A stretch of 64,000 nt of DNA from Asparagopsis taxiformis. Lineage: Eukaryota; Rhodophyta; Florideophyceae; Bonnemaisoniales; Bonnemaisoniaceae. Position numbers and translations under genes: made by a program. The stretch is taken from NCBI GenBank assembly GCA_030407315.1, contig JALQPE010002155.1, positions 1-64,000 of the forward strand, read 5' to 3'. The notes beneath the pieces are model-generated. The model saw nothing but the letters and a program-made list of their open reading frames with translations, did not search any database and was not told where the DNA came from. Every line of letters starts with the position of its first letter. Within the stretch, counting starts at the first letter, position 1. Positions 1 to 10,851 of the stretch are shown here, piece after piece.

Positions 1-1285
1 ATTTTGGCTTACAGTTAGTGCTTACAGAAGCCAGTGATGACCCCACTCGGGGCGGCGGCCGGTTCCTGGGGCCGTTGTGGCCAAATTAGACACCCTGATT
101 TGAATTAAAATTTGGGCTATTCTCAAAAATGCACATGTGAACATGTTTTTGAGATGGGGGTGTGCCGTACGGCACAATCGACCGCCCAAATCGATGTTTT
201 TTGCAATATTTTTTTGTGCCCGAAATTTAGAATTTCTGGGCTGGCCAGCAATGCATCTGAGCTGGACATCCACCGGACGTCCATTTCAGGTGGTCGTGTG
301 CTGCTACATCCACCGCATTGAGAACGTAAGGGCGGGTCACTACAATACAAAGTACACGGAATTGAGTAACGTGATGTGAGTAGGTTGTGTGGGAGTAAGA
401 GGGACCATGATGAAACAGGGAAAAAGATGTCACCCAAGCGTATTAGGCTTGAGCCTGGAATCGACCCTTCGTCAGACGCCATTTAGCCTTACAGTTGGTG
501 CTTACAGAAGCCAGTGATAGCCCCGATCGGGGCGGTGGCCGGTGCCTGGGGCCGTTGTGGCCAAATTAGACACCCTGATTTGAATTAAAATTTGGGCTAT
601 TCTCAAAAACATGCACATGTGAACATGTTTTTGAGATGGGGGTGTGCCGTACGGCACAATCGACCCGCCCAAATCGTTGATTTTTGCAAGATTTTTTGTG
701 CCCGAAATTGTAGAATTTCTGGGCTGGCCAGCAGTGCATCTGAGATGGACATCCACCGGACGTCCATTTCAGGTTGGTCGTGTGCTGCCTACATCCACGC
801 ATTGCAGCAACTAAGCAGGCGAGTTCACTACTCATACAAAGTGCACGGAATACGAGTAACGTGATGGGTGAGTAGTGTTTGTCGTGGAGGAGTAAGGCAG
901 GACCATGATGGAACAGGGAAACGATGTCACCCTAGCATAACTTAGGCTTGAAGCCTGGAATCGACCCATCGTTAGGCGCCATTTAGCCTTACAGTTAGTG
1001 CTTACAGAAGCCAGTGATGACCCCGCTCGGGGCGGCGGTTCCGGTGCCTGGGGCCGTTGTGGCCAAATTAGACACCCTGATTTGAATTAAAATTTGGGCT
1101 ATTCTCAAAAACATGCACATGTGAACATGTTTTTGAGATGGGGGTGTGCCGTACGGCACAATCGACCGCCCAAATCGATGTTTTTTGCAATATTTTTTGT
1201 GCCCGAAATTGTAGAATTTCTGGGCCGGCCAGGAATGCATCTGAGTTGGACATCCACCGGACGTCCATTTCAGGTGATCGTGTAT
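1..1285 (+). repeat. R480 repeat, tandem copies 1-3
   Basis: Three head-to-tail copies lie at about 1-484, 485-984 and 985-1285; the third is truncated after the core. Each starts with a block around 'acagttagtgcttacag', passes a GC-rich stretch and enters a conserved core of about 230 bp. The core holds a hairpin (CTCAAAAACATG, ten bases, CATGTTTTTGAG; copy 1 has lost two bases of the left arm), the perfect 16-bp palindrome TGTGCCGTACGGCACA (161-176 in copy 1) and a weaker one at GGACATCC/GGACGTCC. The part after the core varies in length. Reading frames through it are artefacts of the repeat and are not called as genes. The same family recurs at 5826-6920 in direct orientation and at 10668-12503 inverted. 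The left edge lies outside the window. Confidence 0.9.
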
Positions 1286-1549
1286 CGTGCACGTCCAGCC
1301 ATTACCAGAAGCAAGTTGGCGATGAAGCACGTATAAACCCAATTGTTCTGCTATTTCTAGCATAGACCATCGAGTCTAGAGATGTGAGGGAATCGTCCTG
1401 GAATCATGCTCCAACCCACTAGGGAATGGACAATCTAGTTTGAAAGCATGGAACGGAAGTGCATTATAGTAGGTTCATAGATTGAAAGTGATAAAGGAGA
1501 TGATTATATTCTCGATAATTGTTTGCTAAAGTAGTTGTTGTTAAGATAT

Positions 1550-4500
1550 CTAGCCGTCGGAAAACTGTTCTTCCTCTTCGTCCTCACTATGATAGTGAAC
1601 TAGATATCCAGGTTGTCCCGGCAGAAGAGGCACTACCGGGGCCACACTCGGTGTGTGCATTACATCCTTGCGAGGTTCTGTCGTCTTCATCCGCATCATT
1701 CGGAGCTGCCCTGTCTTCGGCCTACCATCTTTCTTGACCGGGATGGGAACAACTGTCTTGTGGCGAACATTGACAGGTGCCGGTTGACTTTGCCTTGCAG
1801 ACCGGCGCGGAGCATTGGCGATGACTTCTTCTTCGAATCCCAACCGCCTGATGAAACCAAACGAAACATTGTCGGGAATCGGATACGACGCATTCCTGAA
1901 ATACGTGTGATACCTCGTTGTCGTGTGTGACACAACTCTGTCGACATGCCCTGCCCCGGCATGTTGTACATGGCCGTGACCGATGAAGACTGAACGTGGC
2001 GGAACGATTACCTTCTTCAGCTTCATCGTCTTGGCGTACATATCTAATTCCAGCGCTTTGGAAAAGACGTACTTGTGGGACCCTGGACACACCCAGATAG
2101 GGAATGGGTCATCTCCGTTGGCAATAACAAAGTAACCCGGAAGTTGATCTTTGCGGTCGCGAGGAGGAACAGGGAAATCATTGTGTGGGACCTGCCGAGG
2201 ACACCCCTTTCCCGTTATCAAAAACCGTCCCCCAGATGCCGGCATGACAAGTTTTTCTCCCGGTAAACCGCACTCCTCCAGCCCTATCAGCCGGACAAGG
2301 ATTCCCAACCACACATCCAGCAGGGCTCGCCGCGTCACAAACTTGAACCGGTCGATATGCGTCTCATCGTTCTCGGCATAGTCAACCAGGCAGTGGCGCG
2401 TAGACGTGAAGCGAGCCCTCCCCTCATTCCGGTTCTTCTCATCTGTTTCATCGTCCCCGTATTGACAATGGGACTCCACAGCTGCCGGTTCCCAGGGTCC
2501 TTGTGCACCTGCTCCCCCTCCCACGTTCCCAAAAGTACCGAAACAATTCCTGGTTAGGAATTTCTTCCATGAGACCCAAGTCAAAGGGGAACTTGTCCGA
2601 CGCATCGAGGTAGCTTACATCCGCGAAATTGTGCATCACCGTATACCCTCGCTCGTTGATTTCCGTTCGGCAATTGTGGAAGTACGCCATACCAGTGCCG
2701 GCCTCATACGAATCCTTCCAGCTTGTAGACATTCGCGCAACCTGGGCGAAGTCCAGCCTCGAGGGTAGAAACGTCGATGTAGGCTCACACATCGCCTTGG
2801 CAGCCATCTTCCACGCTGCGAAGAACATCGGATAGACGTGATCGATTTCGAATAGCACACGAGCCCGATGTTCTTCCGGAATATGCAGCCCCTCAAACAC
2901 AGGGTCCATCGCCACTTGCTTCAAATACCTCACCTCTCTGCCCTCCTCATCGATTTCCACACTCTCCAATAACAACCTGAGCTCAATCGGGGGCAGACAG
3001 CCAACCCTCACCGATGCGATGACATCCGCGGGACGCTGCGCCAGATGATGCCCTTCGGCTCGGTCTTCGAAATCGTCAGGAAGAGACGGCATACGGTCGT
3101 CGAAGAGGAGGTCGTCTTCAGAAGGAGAGTCACGAACGATGTAACCGTCTTCATCGACTTCCACTCCTTCCGGAACAGTGAATGTAATTGTCACTTCGCG
3201 GACCCCCTTGCTTTCGACTTGGCCCTCGTCTGCACCCTGTTTGTCTTCCTCGTCCGAAGCGGTATGGACAGATTCTTGGTTGGAGGGAGTCGCACCAGCA
3301 CGTTGGTTATCTTGGGGGACAATCTCAACGGCAGAATCGGGGGAACGGGCGGAGTCTTCGTCAACCTCATCACCGGAAGCAGTGGCTTGTTGTTGATCGG
3401 TGGGTTTATCAACAACGGCCTGCTCTTCTTCCCCGGCGGATTGTTGTACCACAACCGGCTCTTCTTCCTCGAGGCGTGTGCTCCCCGTCGAGCGAAGTCG
3501 CTGTGAACGGCGGCGGATGCCATGCGAAGCAGGCTCATGTTCGACATTCCGCTGCTTCTTGTGAGTGAGTCTCACATTGGCAGCAGAAGGGCGGCGTTTG
3601 CGTCGAGCCTTAGTCTTCTTCTTCAATGTCGGATTGAAAAACTCTTTCAAGTTCGTTTCCAAATCCTGTAAACGCGTGGTTCTCCGTCGCATTCGAACCT
3701 CACTGCTCCGGTCGTCCCCTCTATACATTGCAATGGCATTGGTGAGATGCCATTGCAACTCCTTCGGCTGCTTAACCGACCCAATTGCCATCTCTGTGCT
3801 CAGAAATGACTTGCGCATAATACTCTTTGGGCGCCCAAACGCAGCGTACAGAGAATTTGCTATTGCAGTCACGCGACGGACGTATGTATAAAAGTCGTTC
3901 ACGTCAAAGCGTCCATCCGGACGTCCGCCATGAGCAGGGTTCAAGTACTCCGAAAGACCACGCAAGACGAAGACAAAGTTTTCTTCCAGCAACTCGCGCA
4001 CTATCTTGTGGTCCAGGTGCGTTATCCCAATCTCGTTGCGGCGCTCGGAATTGTTCAGCTCACGCAACACGTCGTCGAGAACAGGATGCTTCAGCGTTGC
4101 TATAGCCAAACGCGTCCACCGCCGAGCCGTGTTCGTCGAATTCATCATCCCCATGAACTGCGCCTCGAACAATGTTCGGATGACATCAGACTCACGCAAG
4201 TCGCCAGCGTTTTCCACGTTGTTTGCAACAGCAATCGTACGGATGAACTGCTGGATGGACGACAAGATTCGAACCAGGGAGCGCTCCGTCAGTTGCGTCC
4301 CAGTCGTATGGTTCGACTCTGCACTCTTGTGGATGATCTCATGAGGCTGGAGATCACTGTCGTCCTTGCGGCGAAGGTAGTACACATCCAGAGGCTGAGT
4401 AACCCAGCGCAAGCGGTTTGCCTCCTGTGGCAGCTTGGTTCTGTGCATACGGGTGAGGCGCGTGAAGTCATCCGCAATGCTATGCATAGCATTGAGACGA

Positions 4501-5480
4501 TGCAGTCCGTCGATCACGGTCACGTTCGCATTGGCATGGAATTTGCCATTCTGGAACAGACGCGTGTCGGCGGACAAATGCGTGTTCTGCGACCTCAGCA
4601 CCGTCACAGTGATACGCGAAGAGCTCACATACCCCACCGCCAACATATTGTTGCGCAGGTCCTCCACGTGGTCTTCTTTGACATCGCGAAGGGTCACGGC
4701 CGGTTCCACTAGCTGCCTCACCAACACAGTCGCTCCTTCTCCGACGTAATCCGACGTCACAAACTTGGGCACCATAATTTGCGTCCCCTGCTGCTCACGA
4801 ATGCTTTCCGCCACCTCCGGTTCGTCGTCCACCTCGGTTACGTCCTGCGTAGTAGCTTCGGTGACGTTGGAGCGAGCAGGGTGCTTCGTGCCTCCACTGG
4901 AGGCTCTGGCAGAGCGAGCAGGGCGCTTCGTGCCTCCCGAAACCGGGACGGAGCGTGCTGGATGCTTCGTACCCCCCGAACCAGTGATTTCGCCTGCTGG
5001 ACCGGTACTGGGCATCCGTCCCGAGCTGGCCTGGTTCGTCGCTGCGTTGAAGTTTGACGCTGCAGCAGGGGTACGAATGTCGCTAGAGCCATCCTCCGCA
5101 GCGGGGCGCATCATCCGAGTATCCCAAGGGTAAAACGCCGCGGCGTATGCTCCACCCATCGTCTCCGGCGGTCCCTCGGCGCCATCAAACATGTACGGGA
5201 ACGGGAGGTCCTTGAACTTGTCCTTAGTCGCAATGTTGCGCACGACGATATAGTCGGCCTCGTCGGTTTCCGGCAGCTTGTGGTTGTGCAGCGTGCGCGG
5301 AAGGCCAACATCGCCACCAGCAGTGCTCACCGAAGCCGTCCCAATATGCACAGCCGCACCGTCCACGTCCGCAAACAAGTCGACATCGACGCCGCGCTTG
5401 AGTCCGCGCGACTCCGCTGACGCGCTCACTTGATCGCCGCAAACCGTTGAAAACAAACTGCTGAAATGCGTATCCGCCAT
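1550..5480 (-). CDS. ParB-like domain fused to a 2-oxoglutarate/Fe(II) oxygenase domain, one frameshift
   Basis: The likely start is the ATG at 5480 (MADTHF...). The frame continues upstream to 5663, but that part looks like leader. Residues about 250-345 match a ParB/sulfiredoxin fold, ending in VIDGLHRLNAM, the usual nucleotide-binding signature of that family. A helical part follows, then a basic and acidic low-complexity linker (about 610-790). From about 920 a 2OG oxygenase-like domain begins (RGYTVMHNF). The frame breaks at a G-rich run near 2511-2521; dropping one G joins it to the frame that ends at 1550, giving about 1,308 residues. The second part carries PHND (2177-2188), CPGSH, QHAGAG (about 1949-1966) and TTRYH, which fit the HxD...H...R iron and 2OG ligands. 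A (S)GGTK(H/R)PARS motif occurs three times near 168-204. The family could be phytanoyl-CoA-dioxygenase-like or closer to TET/JBP; this cannot be decided by eye. The frameshift may be a sequencing error, a mutation or recoding. Confidence 0.75.
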
Positions 5481-5764
5481 GGTTGTTGAGTTGGAAAGGA
5501 AAAGAGATGGTTGACGTTGACGTATTCGAGTGATGTGGATGGTATGTTTCACGTTAAGTTGAAGAATGGTCGTGAACGCCAATCGCTGGAAATAATAACA
5601 CAATACAACCGAAATTTTGTTAGGTACACACCTATCGTGACCGCTGGAATGCAAGACAGGCAATCGAGATGTGAGTGTCCGTTCAGAACGGGCCCGAGTC
5701 GGGCTCTCGAAACCTGACGAGGTGGCGTGAAGCAGGCAGTGTCCTTGATGTGTAATGTGTTAAA
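5481..5764. other. 5' region of the ParB/oxygenase gene
   Basis: This short stretch lies between the chosen start codon of the ParB/oxygenase gene and the left tip of the inverted-repeat element. It should contain the promoter, but I see no convincing TATA box or other site. It contains no R480 sequence. Confidence 0.3.
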
Positions 5765-5825
5765 ATTACAGCTGTCAAGCTAGGCGGCTTTTGGGGCGGC
5801 TGCGAGCACCCCTTTATCCGGGGAA
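5765..5825 (+). repeat. left terminal inverted repeat tip
   Basis: The tip reads AATTACAGCTGTCAAGCTAG at its outer edge, includes GCGAGCACCCCT, and runs into CCTGATTTGA of R480. It pairs with 12504-12553 on the other strand with a few mismatches and one insertion of roughly 15 bases. Confidence 0.7.
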
Positions 5826-6920
5826 CACCCTGATTTGAGTTAAAATTTGGGCTATTCTCAAAAACATGCACATGTGAACATGTTTTTGAGATGGGGGTGT
5901 GCCGTACGGCACAATCGACCCGCCCAAATCGTTGATTTTTGCAAGATTTTTTGTGCCCGAAATTTTAGAATTTCTGGGCTGGCCAGCAGTGCATCTGAGA
6001 TGGACATCCACCGGACGTCCATTTCAGGTTGGTCGTGTGCTGCCTACATCCACGCATTGCAGCAACTAAGCAGGCGGGTTCACTACTAATATAAAGTGCA
6101 CGGAATATGAGTAACGTGATGGGTGAGTAGTGTTTCTGTTGAGGGAGTAAGGCGGGACCATGATGAAACACGGAAGAAGATTTCTCCCTAGCATAACTTA
6201 GGCTTGAAGCCTGCAATCGGCCCATCTTCCGGCGCCATTTAGCCTCACAGTTAGTGCTTACAGAAGCCAGTGATGACCCCGCTCGGGGCGGCGGCCGGTT
6301 CCTGGGGCCGTTGTGGCCAAATTAGACACCCTGATTTGAATTAAAATTTGGGCTATTCTCAAAAACATGCACATGTGAACATGTTTTTGAAATGGGGGTG
6401 TGCCGTACGGCACAAACGACCCGCTGAAATCGTTGATTTTTTACAATTTTTTTGTGCCCGAAATTTTAGAATTTCCGGGCTGGCCAGCAGTGCAATCGAG
6501 CTGGACATCCACCGGACGTGCATTTCAGGTTGGTCGTGAGAGAGTGGGGTGGGACCATGATGGAACAAGGACCAAGACCTGTCCCTGGCGTATTGAGCCT
6601 GAAATTGACCCTTTGTCAGACGCCATTTAGCCTTACAGTTAGTGCTTACAGAAGCCAGTGACAACCCCACTCGGGGCGGCGGTCGGTTCCTGGGGCCGTT
6701 GTGGCCAAATTAGACACCCTGATTTGAATTAAAATTTGGGCTATTCTCAAAAACATGCACATGTGAACATGTTTTTGAGATGGGGGTGTGCCGTACGGCA
6801 CAATCGACCCGCTGAAATCGATGTTTTTTGCAATATTTTTTCTGCCCTGAATTGTAGAATTTCTGGGCTGGACAGCAATGCAACTGAGCTGGACATCCAC
6901 CGGGCGTCCATTTCAACTTG
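5826..6920 (+). repeat. R480 repeat, copies 4-6
   Basis: Copies lie at about 5826-6240, 6241-6628 and 6629-6920. Copy 4 starts directly in the core, copy 5 has an internal deletion in its variable part, and copy 6 is truncated. All three keep TGTGCCGTACGGCACA and the CATG-rich hairpin. They face the same way as copies 1-3, so the ParB/oxygenase gene and the methyltransferase gene each have an array of this repeat just downstream of their 3' ends. Confidence 0.9.
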
Positions 6921-7143
6921 GTCTTGTATTTTGCATCTGCACGCATAACAGCAACCAAGCAGTCAGGTTCACTGCTCGGACGAAGTGCACCTAGAGTGTG
7001 AACGATTGGTTTTTGACAGGCGAGTACTGCCGAATAGGTTTCACCCTGGACTAATGGTGGCTGGACATTCTGCATTATATGATATACTTCAACTCTGGAA
7101 CGTAGCTTTATTTGTAGTCGAAATGAAAACATCTTTCGTGACC

Positions 7144-10100
7144 CTAATTCCATGCTCTAAACGCTGTCCCATAATGAACGTAGAGCTCCTGCCCCGGACG
7201 GATATCGCGGATTGCACGTACTACAATGATCTTCGGATTTTCTAGGTCCTTCGCCTTGAGCTTCTTCCCCGTCGAACCGCTGCTGTAGTTCTCGACAAAC
7301 TCGACGTTGGCCATCCGCCTGGTGTCTTCCGCCGGAGTGTCCTCACCTCGCAAATACCGCGGGTCGTTGATGAACTGCGCCGAACAGAACGGAGCCGGAA
7401 CAATCCAAATTGGATGCTCGATGTTTTCGTCGTCCTCCGCTGTTGCATACAGCTTGATAGCATACATCAAGAATGTTTCCTTCGTTATCGCCATGTGACC
7501 CTCTCCGTACGCGAACCTCATCGACTCCTTGCTCATATCAGAGTACACAACAGTTCCGTAGTATGCACATACTTCGTCACCAACATTAAATGTCTGTTCA
7601 GCGAAGAGCCCTCTTCCTGCATTTGGATGCTTAATCAGCGATGGTCGAACGCTCAATTTTTTCGCAACACAATCGTGTGCCCGCATCACGCGAGGGTTTT
7701 CAGTTTGCAACCAGCGGCGCAGGGAAGGTGGCCAATAATGTACCGGTTTCTCCATGTGCTCGCGCGACGCAATCGACTCTGGGCACAGCTGCCAGAGGTA
7801 CTGCCGAATATATTTCGGGAACCTCTGGTACAGGGGAAGGCCAGGTGGGGGTTCGATGATCCTGCGTTCCCTCTGCGTACGCATCGTGACAGAGGGGGAC
7901 GCCAAGAACTTCTCAGCACTCTGTTTCGCTTCTGTCGTGACCCTCATGTCAGTGTTGTTTGAAAGAATTACACGTGACATGACTGCACACAGCTTTGGAA
8001 GCGATCGTACCACACACAATTTGTCCATGTCACTGCCGACGAAAACACGGTGCTCAGGCAAGCTCATAGCTGCTTTTCCCGTTGCGAAAGTGCCAGAGAA
8101 TGGATCGACAACAATATCACCAGGCTGTGAATGCTGGCTGATCAACTCCATCATGAGAGCGACGCTCTTCTGCTCTGCACGAACTCTGACCGTAGCACCG
8201 GTTGTGCTCCTTGTTCGCCACACCATCTCATTCGAATCGATGGCGGGCATATTGATGGTGACGTTGCACCACGCCGGGTACGTGCCGTCCATGTATCCGT
8301 GGTTCCTATAGGCCACCATCTCGCTTCCGGTCTTGAACGGAACACCTCGCTTCCAGAAGTGGATAGCGACCTCTGCCATGTTCATGCGTTGGTACCTCTT
8401 CCGCCCCGGCATTTGATAGAGGTGCCCAGGTAGTCGGACAAACAACAGAGGTACCTCGTCAACGAAGAAAACTGAATTCCGAACGACGTCCTCCTCCTCC
8501 TCGTCCTCCTCCTCATCCGCACTTTCTTCGCCACTGTGCTGCGATGCTTCGGAGTCCGAATTCATGGACGTAACCTCTTCTTCATCCGACCCGTCATCAC
8601 TGGCAGCAGTATCGGTTGGGCCTTCTGACTGCGGTCCTTTGTACGTTTCCAAGTAATGGAACCATTCGTAGAACTGCAAAACCGAGCAGAACACGATGCC
8701 GTGGCCACCGGGGCGCAACAGCTCGTCAAACACTTCGATGCTAGCCTGCATATCTTCTGCAGTTAGCCTGTCGTACGAAGAGTTGGAATCGTTCCTCTTA
8801 CGACGAACATTGTAGGGCGGATCAGTCAGAATGAGCTGAACGTTGCCCGTGATGGGCACGTGTTCTCGGCTCTCGTCGGCACTGACCAAATCTTCGAAAG
8901 GGACGTCGTACACCCGGCAATACTGACTCATTTTCGAAAGAAAGTCCTTTGCGAGAGCCTGCCCTTCACTTTCCTGCTCTTCTGTCGCATGGGGTGACGG
9001 TGACGGGGGAGACGGCCCTTGGGCAGTAAGACTGGTCCTCCCAGGTCCAAGTTGAAGCCTGGTTGTGTGTCTTGTCGACGGAACCAAACCTCTCCCTCCT
9101 GTGTTGCGACGAGTGGGAGTGTCATCAACCGGCTTGGGGACCTTTTCTGCGTCCGCGGCTTGTGGTGCCGGGCGGAGGACAGCCATAACGTCTTCGTCGA
9201 GGGTGTCAAAATACGCTGGCAGCTTGTCCGGATTTCCGCTTGAGAAGTATATTTCCAGTGCCCCCCAGCGGTCGGACTCCGGCCAGGTGTACAGGTCCGG
9301 GTTGACGATAAGAAACTGCAACCGGTCGAAGAACTTCCTCACAAGGTCCCTAAATGCACTGTGCTGCGCACTGGTTCTTGTCTCTACTTTTCCACCATAT
9401 CCATCAGGATGAGATAGGGGAGCTTTGTTGTGGTAGAGATCTAGCTTCTGCTCCATCGGTGCGAATAGACCTTCATCGAGCACGTCAAACCAATGCTCAC
9501 TGCTGTCGAAAATGATGTACGGCGCCATCAACTCTTCGAAGCTGGAAAACTTTGCGGCGTAGGCCACATCGGTCCAAGCATGGTATAAAACTTGAACCAC
9601 GTAACAAGCTCGATTAGTGCTTTTCCGATGGGCTGGGACGCGTGCGGCTTCGTTCCCCTCTTCGGCCGCATCTCCTATTCGGCGACGCGGCAGGTTCTTG
9701 TTGTGATTTCGGATGATAGACAACGCTTGGAAATACATCAATACCTCGAACGTTTCCGGTGGAGCAAGAACGAAGGCGCTTGGTTCCCCGCGCTGCGGCG
9801 CCTGTAGTGGCGAAGGAAGCATGTTACATCCAATAAGGAAGGTCTGCGGCACGATCCCAGAAAGGATGCAGTGCTCAACCCATTGCCCGATACGCTCATC
9901 CTGTCTTGAAAACTCGGCAATGGGTAATGCCAGACGAACAATCTGCTTGGCTCGCTCAACGTTCATCTCTGCCATGACGATTTCGGCAACATCCGCCTCG
10001 ACTCCAGCATTCTTCGAACGACCGCTGAAGGACATGCTGAGTCGACCTTGCAGCGCCACAAATTGTTCTTCCGTGCCCTGCGCAACCCAAGCGCCAAGGT

Positions 10101-10341
10101 CCGCGTATGTGAAACCTCCCGGCTTGTCCGTCAAGTCTGCGAAACTTGAGTGGGCGAATAAATCCAGCAAGAGGCGGAGGAAGTCTTTGCCAGCGAGAGT
10201 AGTTTCGCGGGCGGCGCGACCTACGTTTCGACGTGTACCCATGTCACTAGAATCCTCCCAAGGGCTAGCGGGTTCGCGCAGAATTGGCACGGTTGCGTCG
10301 TCAACGATCGGATTGCTGTTGCGCCTGCGCTTATTCGTCAT
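7144..10341 (-). CDS. beta-class DNA methyltransferase fused to a C-terminal SET domain
   Basis: The start is placed at the ATG at 10341 (MTNKRRRNSN, a likely nuclear-localising stretch), giving 1,065 residues; the open frame extends to 10599 without a better start. Residues 1-400 are unrecognised and mostly helical. The catalytic motif TDPPY is at 506-510 and the AdoMet motif DPFSGTFATG at 746-755. This order is that of permuted beta-class amino-methyltransferases (N6-adenine or N4-cytosine). Between them, where the target-recognition region would sit, is an acidic stretch near 580-618. Residues about 898-1060 form a SET domain: NAGRGLFA, FINDPR, ANVEF, and a terminal GQELYVHYG. The usual NHxC motif is replaced by FINDPR, so histone methyltransferase activity is uncertain. 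The frame is intact, which suggests selection or recent mobility. Whether the DNA product is 6mA or 4mC cannot be read from DPPY alone. Confidence 0.85.
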   Translation of the reverse strand: MTNKRRRNSNPIVDDATVPILREPASPWEDSSDMGTRRNVGRAARETTLAGKDFLRLLLDLFAHSSFADLTDKPGGFTYADLGAWVAQGTEEQFVALQGRLSMSFSGRSKNAGVEADVAEIVMAEMNVERAKQIVRLALPIAEFSRQDERIGQWVEHCILSGIVPQTFLIGCNMLPSPLQAPQRGEPSAFVLAPPETFEVLMYFQALSIIRNHNKNLPRRRIGDAAEEGNEAARVPAHRKSTNRACYVVQVLYHAWTDVAYAAKFSSFEELMAPYIIFDSSEHWFDVLDEGLFAPMEQKLDLYHNKAPLSHPDGYGGKVETRTSAQHSAFRDLVRKFFDRLQFLIVNPDLYTWPESDRWGALEIYFSSGNPDKLPAYFDTLDEDVMAVLRPAPQAADAEKVPKPVDDTPTRRNTGGRGLVPSTRHTTRLQLGPGRTSLTAQGPSPPSPSPHATEEQESEGQALAKDFLSKMSQYCRVYDVPFEDLVSADESREHVPITGNVQLILTDPPYNVRRKRNDSNSSYDRLTAEDMQASIEVFDELLRPGGHGIVFCSVLQFYEWFHYLETYKGPQSEGPTDTAASDDGSDEEEVTSMNSDSEASQHSGEESADEEEDEEEEDVVRNSVFFVDEVPLLFVRLPGHLYQMPGRKRYQRMNMAEVAIHFWKRGVPFKTGSEMVAYRNHGYMDGTYPAWCNVTINMPAIDSNEMVWRTRSTTGATVRVRAEQKSVALMMELISQHSQPGDIVVDPFSGTFATGKAAMSLPEHRVFVGSDMDKLCVVRSLPKLCAVMSRVILSNNTDMRVTTEAKQSAEKFLASPSVTMRTQRERRIIEPPPGLPLYQRFPKYIRQYLWQLCPESIASREHMEKPVHYWPPSLRRWLQTENPRVMRAHDCVAKKLSVRPSLIKHPNAGRGLFAEQTFNVGDEVCAYYGTVVYSDMSKESMRFAYGEGHMAITKETFLMYAIKLYATAEDDENIEHPIWIVPAPFCSAQFINDPRYLRGEDTPAEDTRRMANVEFVENYSSGSTGKKLKAKDLENPKIIVVRAIRDIRPGQELYVHYGTAFRAWN

Positions 10342-10667
10342 AATGGAATGAGTGGAAAATTCGGTACAGGATGGCGACCGCTCGGCGAGACAGTCAAATT
10401 TGACGACGTATCTCGTGACGTTTGCACTCTTTCGTGAGGAACACTGGTTGATATCGAACGGAACAGAGTATACGGGTACACAGCACTGGAAAGGTCTTGA
10501 AACCCGTAACCGGTGTAGGTAATAAGTTGTGACGGATACGTGGTAGAGAAAAAATTTTAAAAAGATTGTGATTCCCTGCCTTTGAGTGTTGTACTGCAAG
10601 GCCGCCAGTCACATAGGTTGACACAGGTGCCTCACGCTTACCAGGTGAGCGACATCCGGACGGCCAC
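10342..10667. other. 5' region of the methyltransferase-SET gene
   Basis: This stretch between the start codon and the first inverted R480 copy should hold the promoter. I see no clear core-promoter motif. An in-frame extension without stops reaches 10599, so a longer N-terminus is possible but looks unlike protein. Confidence 0.3.
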
Positions 10668-10851
10668 TGGACGTGGGGATGTCCGACTCAGATGCATTGC
10701 TGGCCAGCCCAGAAATTCTACAATTTCGGGCAGAAAAAATATTGCAAAAAACATCGATTTCGGCGGTCGATTGTGCCGTACGGCACACCCCCATCTCAAA
10801 AACATGTTCACATGTGCATGTTTTTGAGAATAGCCCAAATTTTAATTCAAA
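10668..10851 (-). repeat. R480 repeat, copy 7 (inverted)
   Basis: This is the core of R480 in reverse orientation, starting in the GGACGTCC region and ending at the 'aattcaa' block. It retains TGTGCCGTACGGCACA and the CATG hairpin. Confidence 0.85.

Noticed and set aside
22..1365. Many overlapping short frames with shared peptides (e.g. RCIAGQPRNS) on both strands
   Set aside because: They are translations of R480 copies, repeat in every copy on both strands, and lack coding features.
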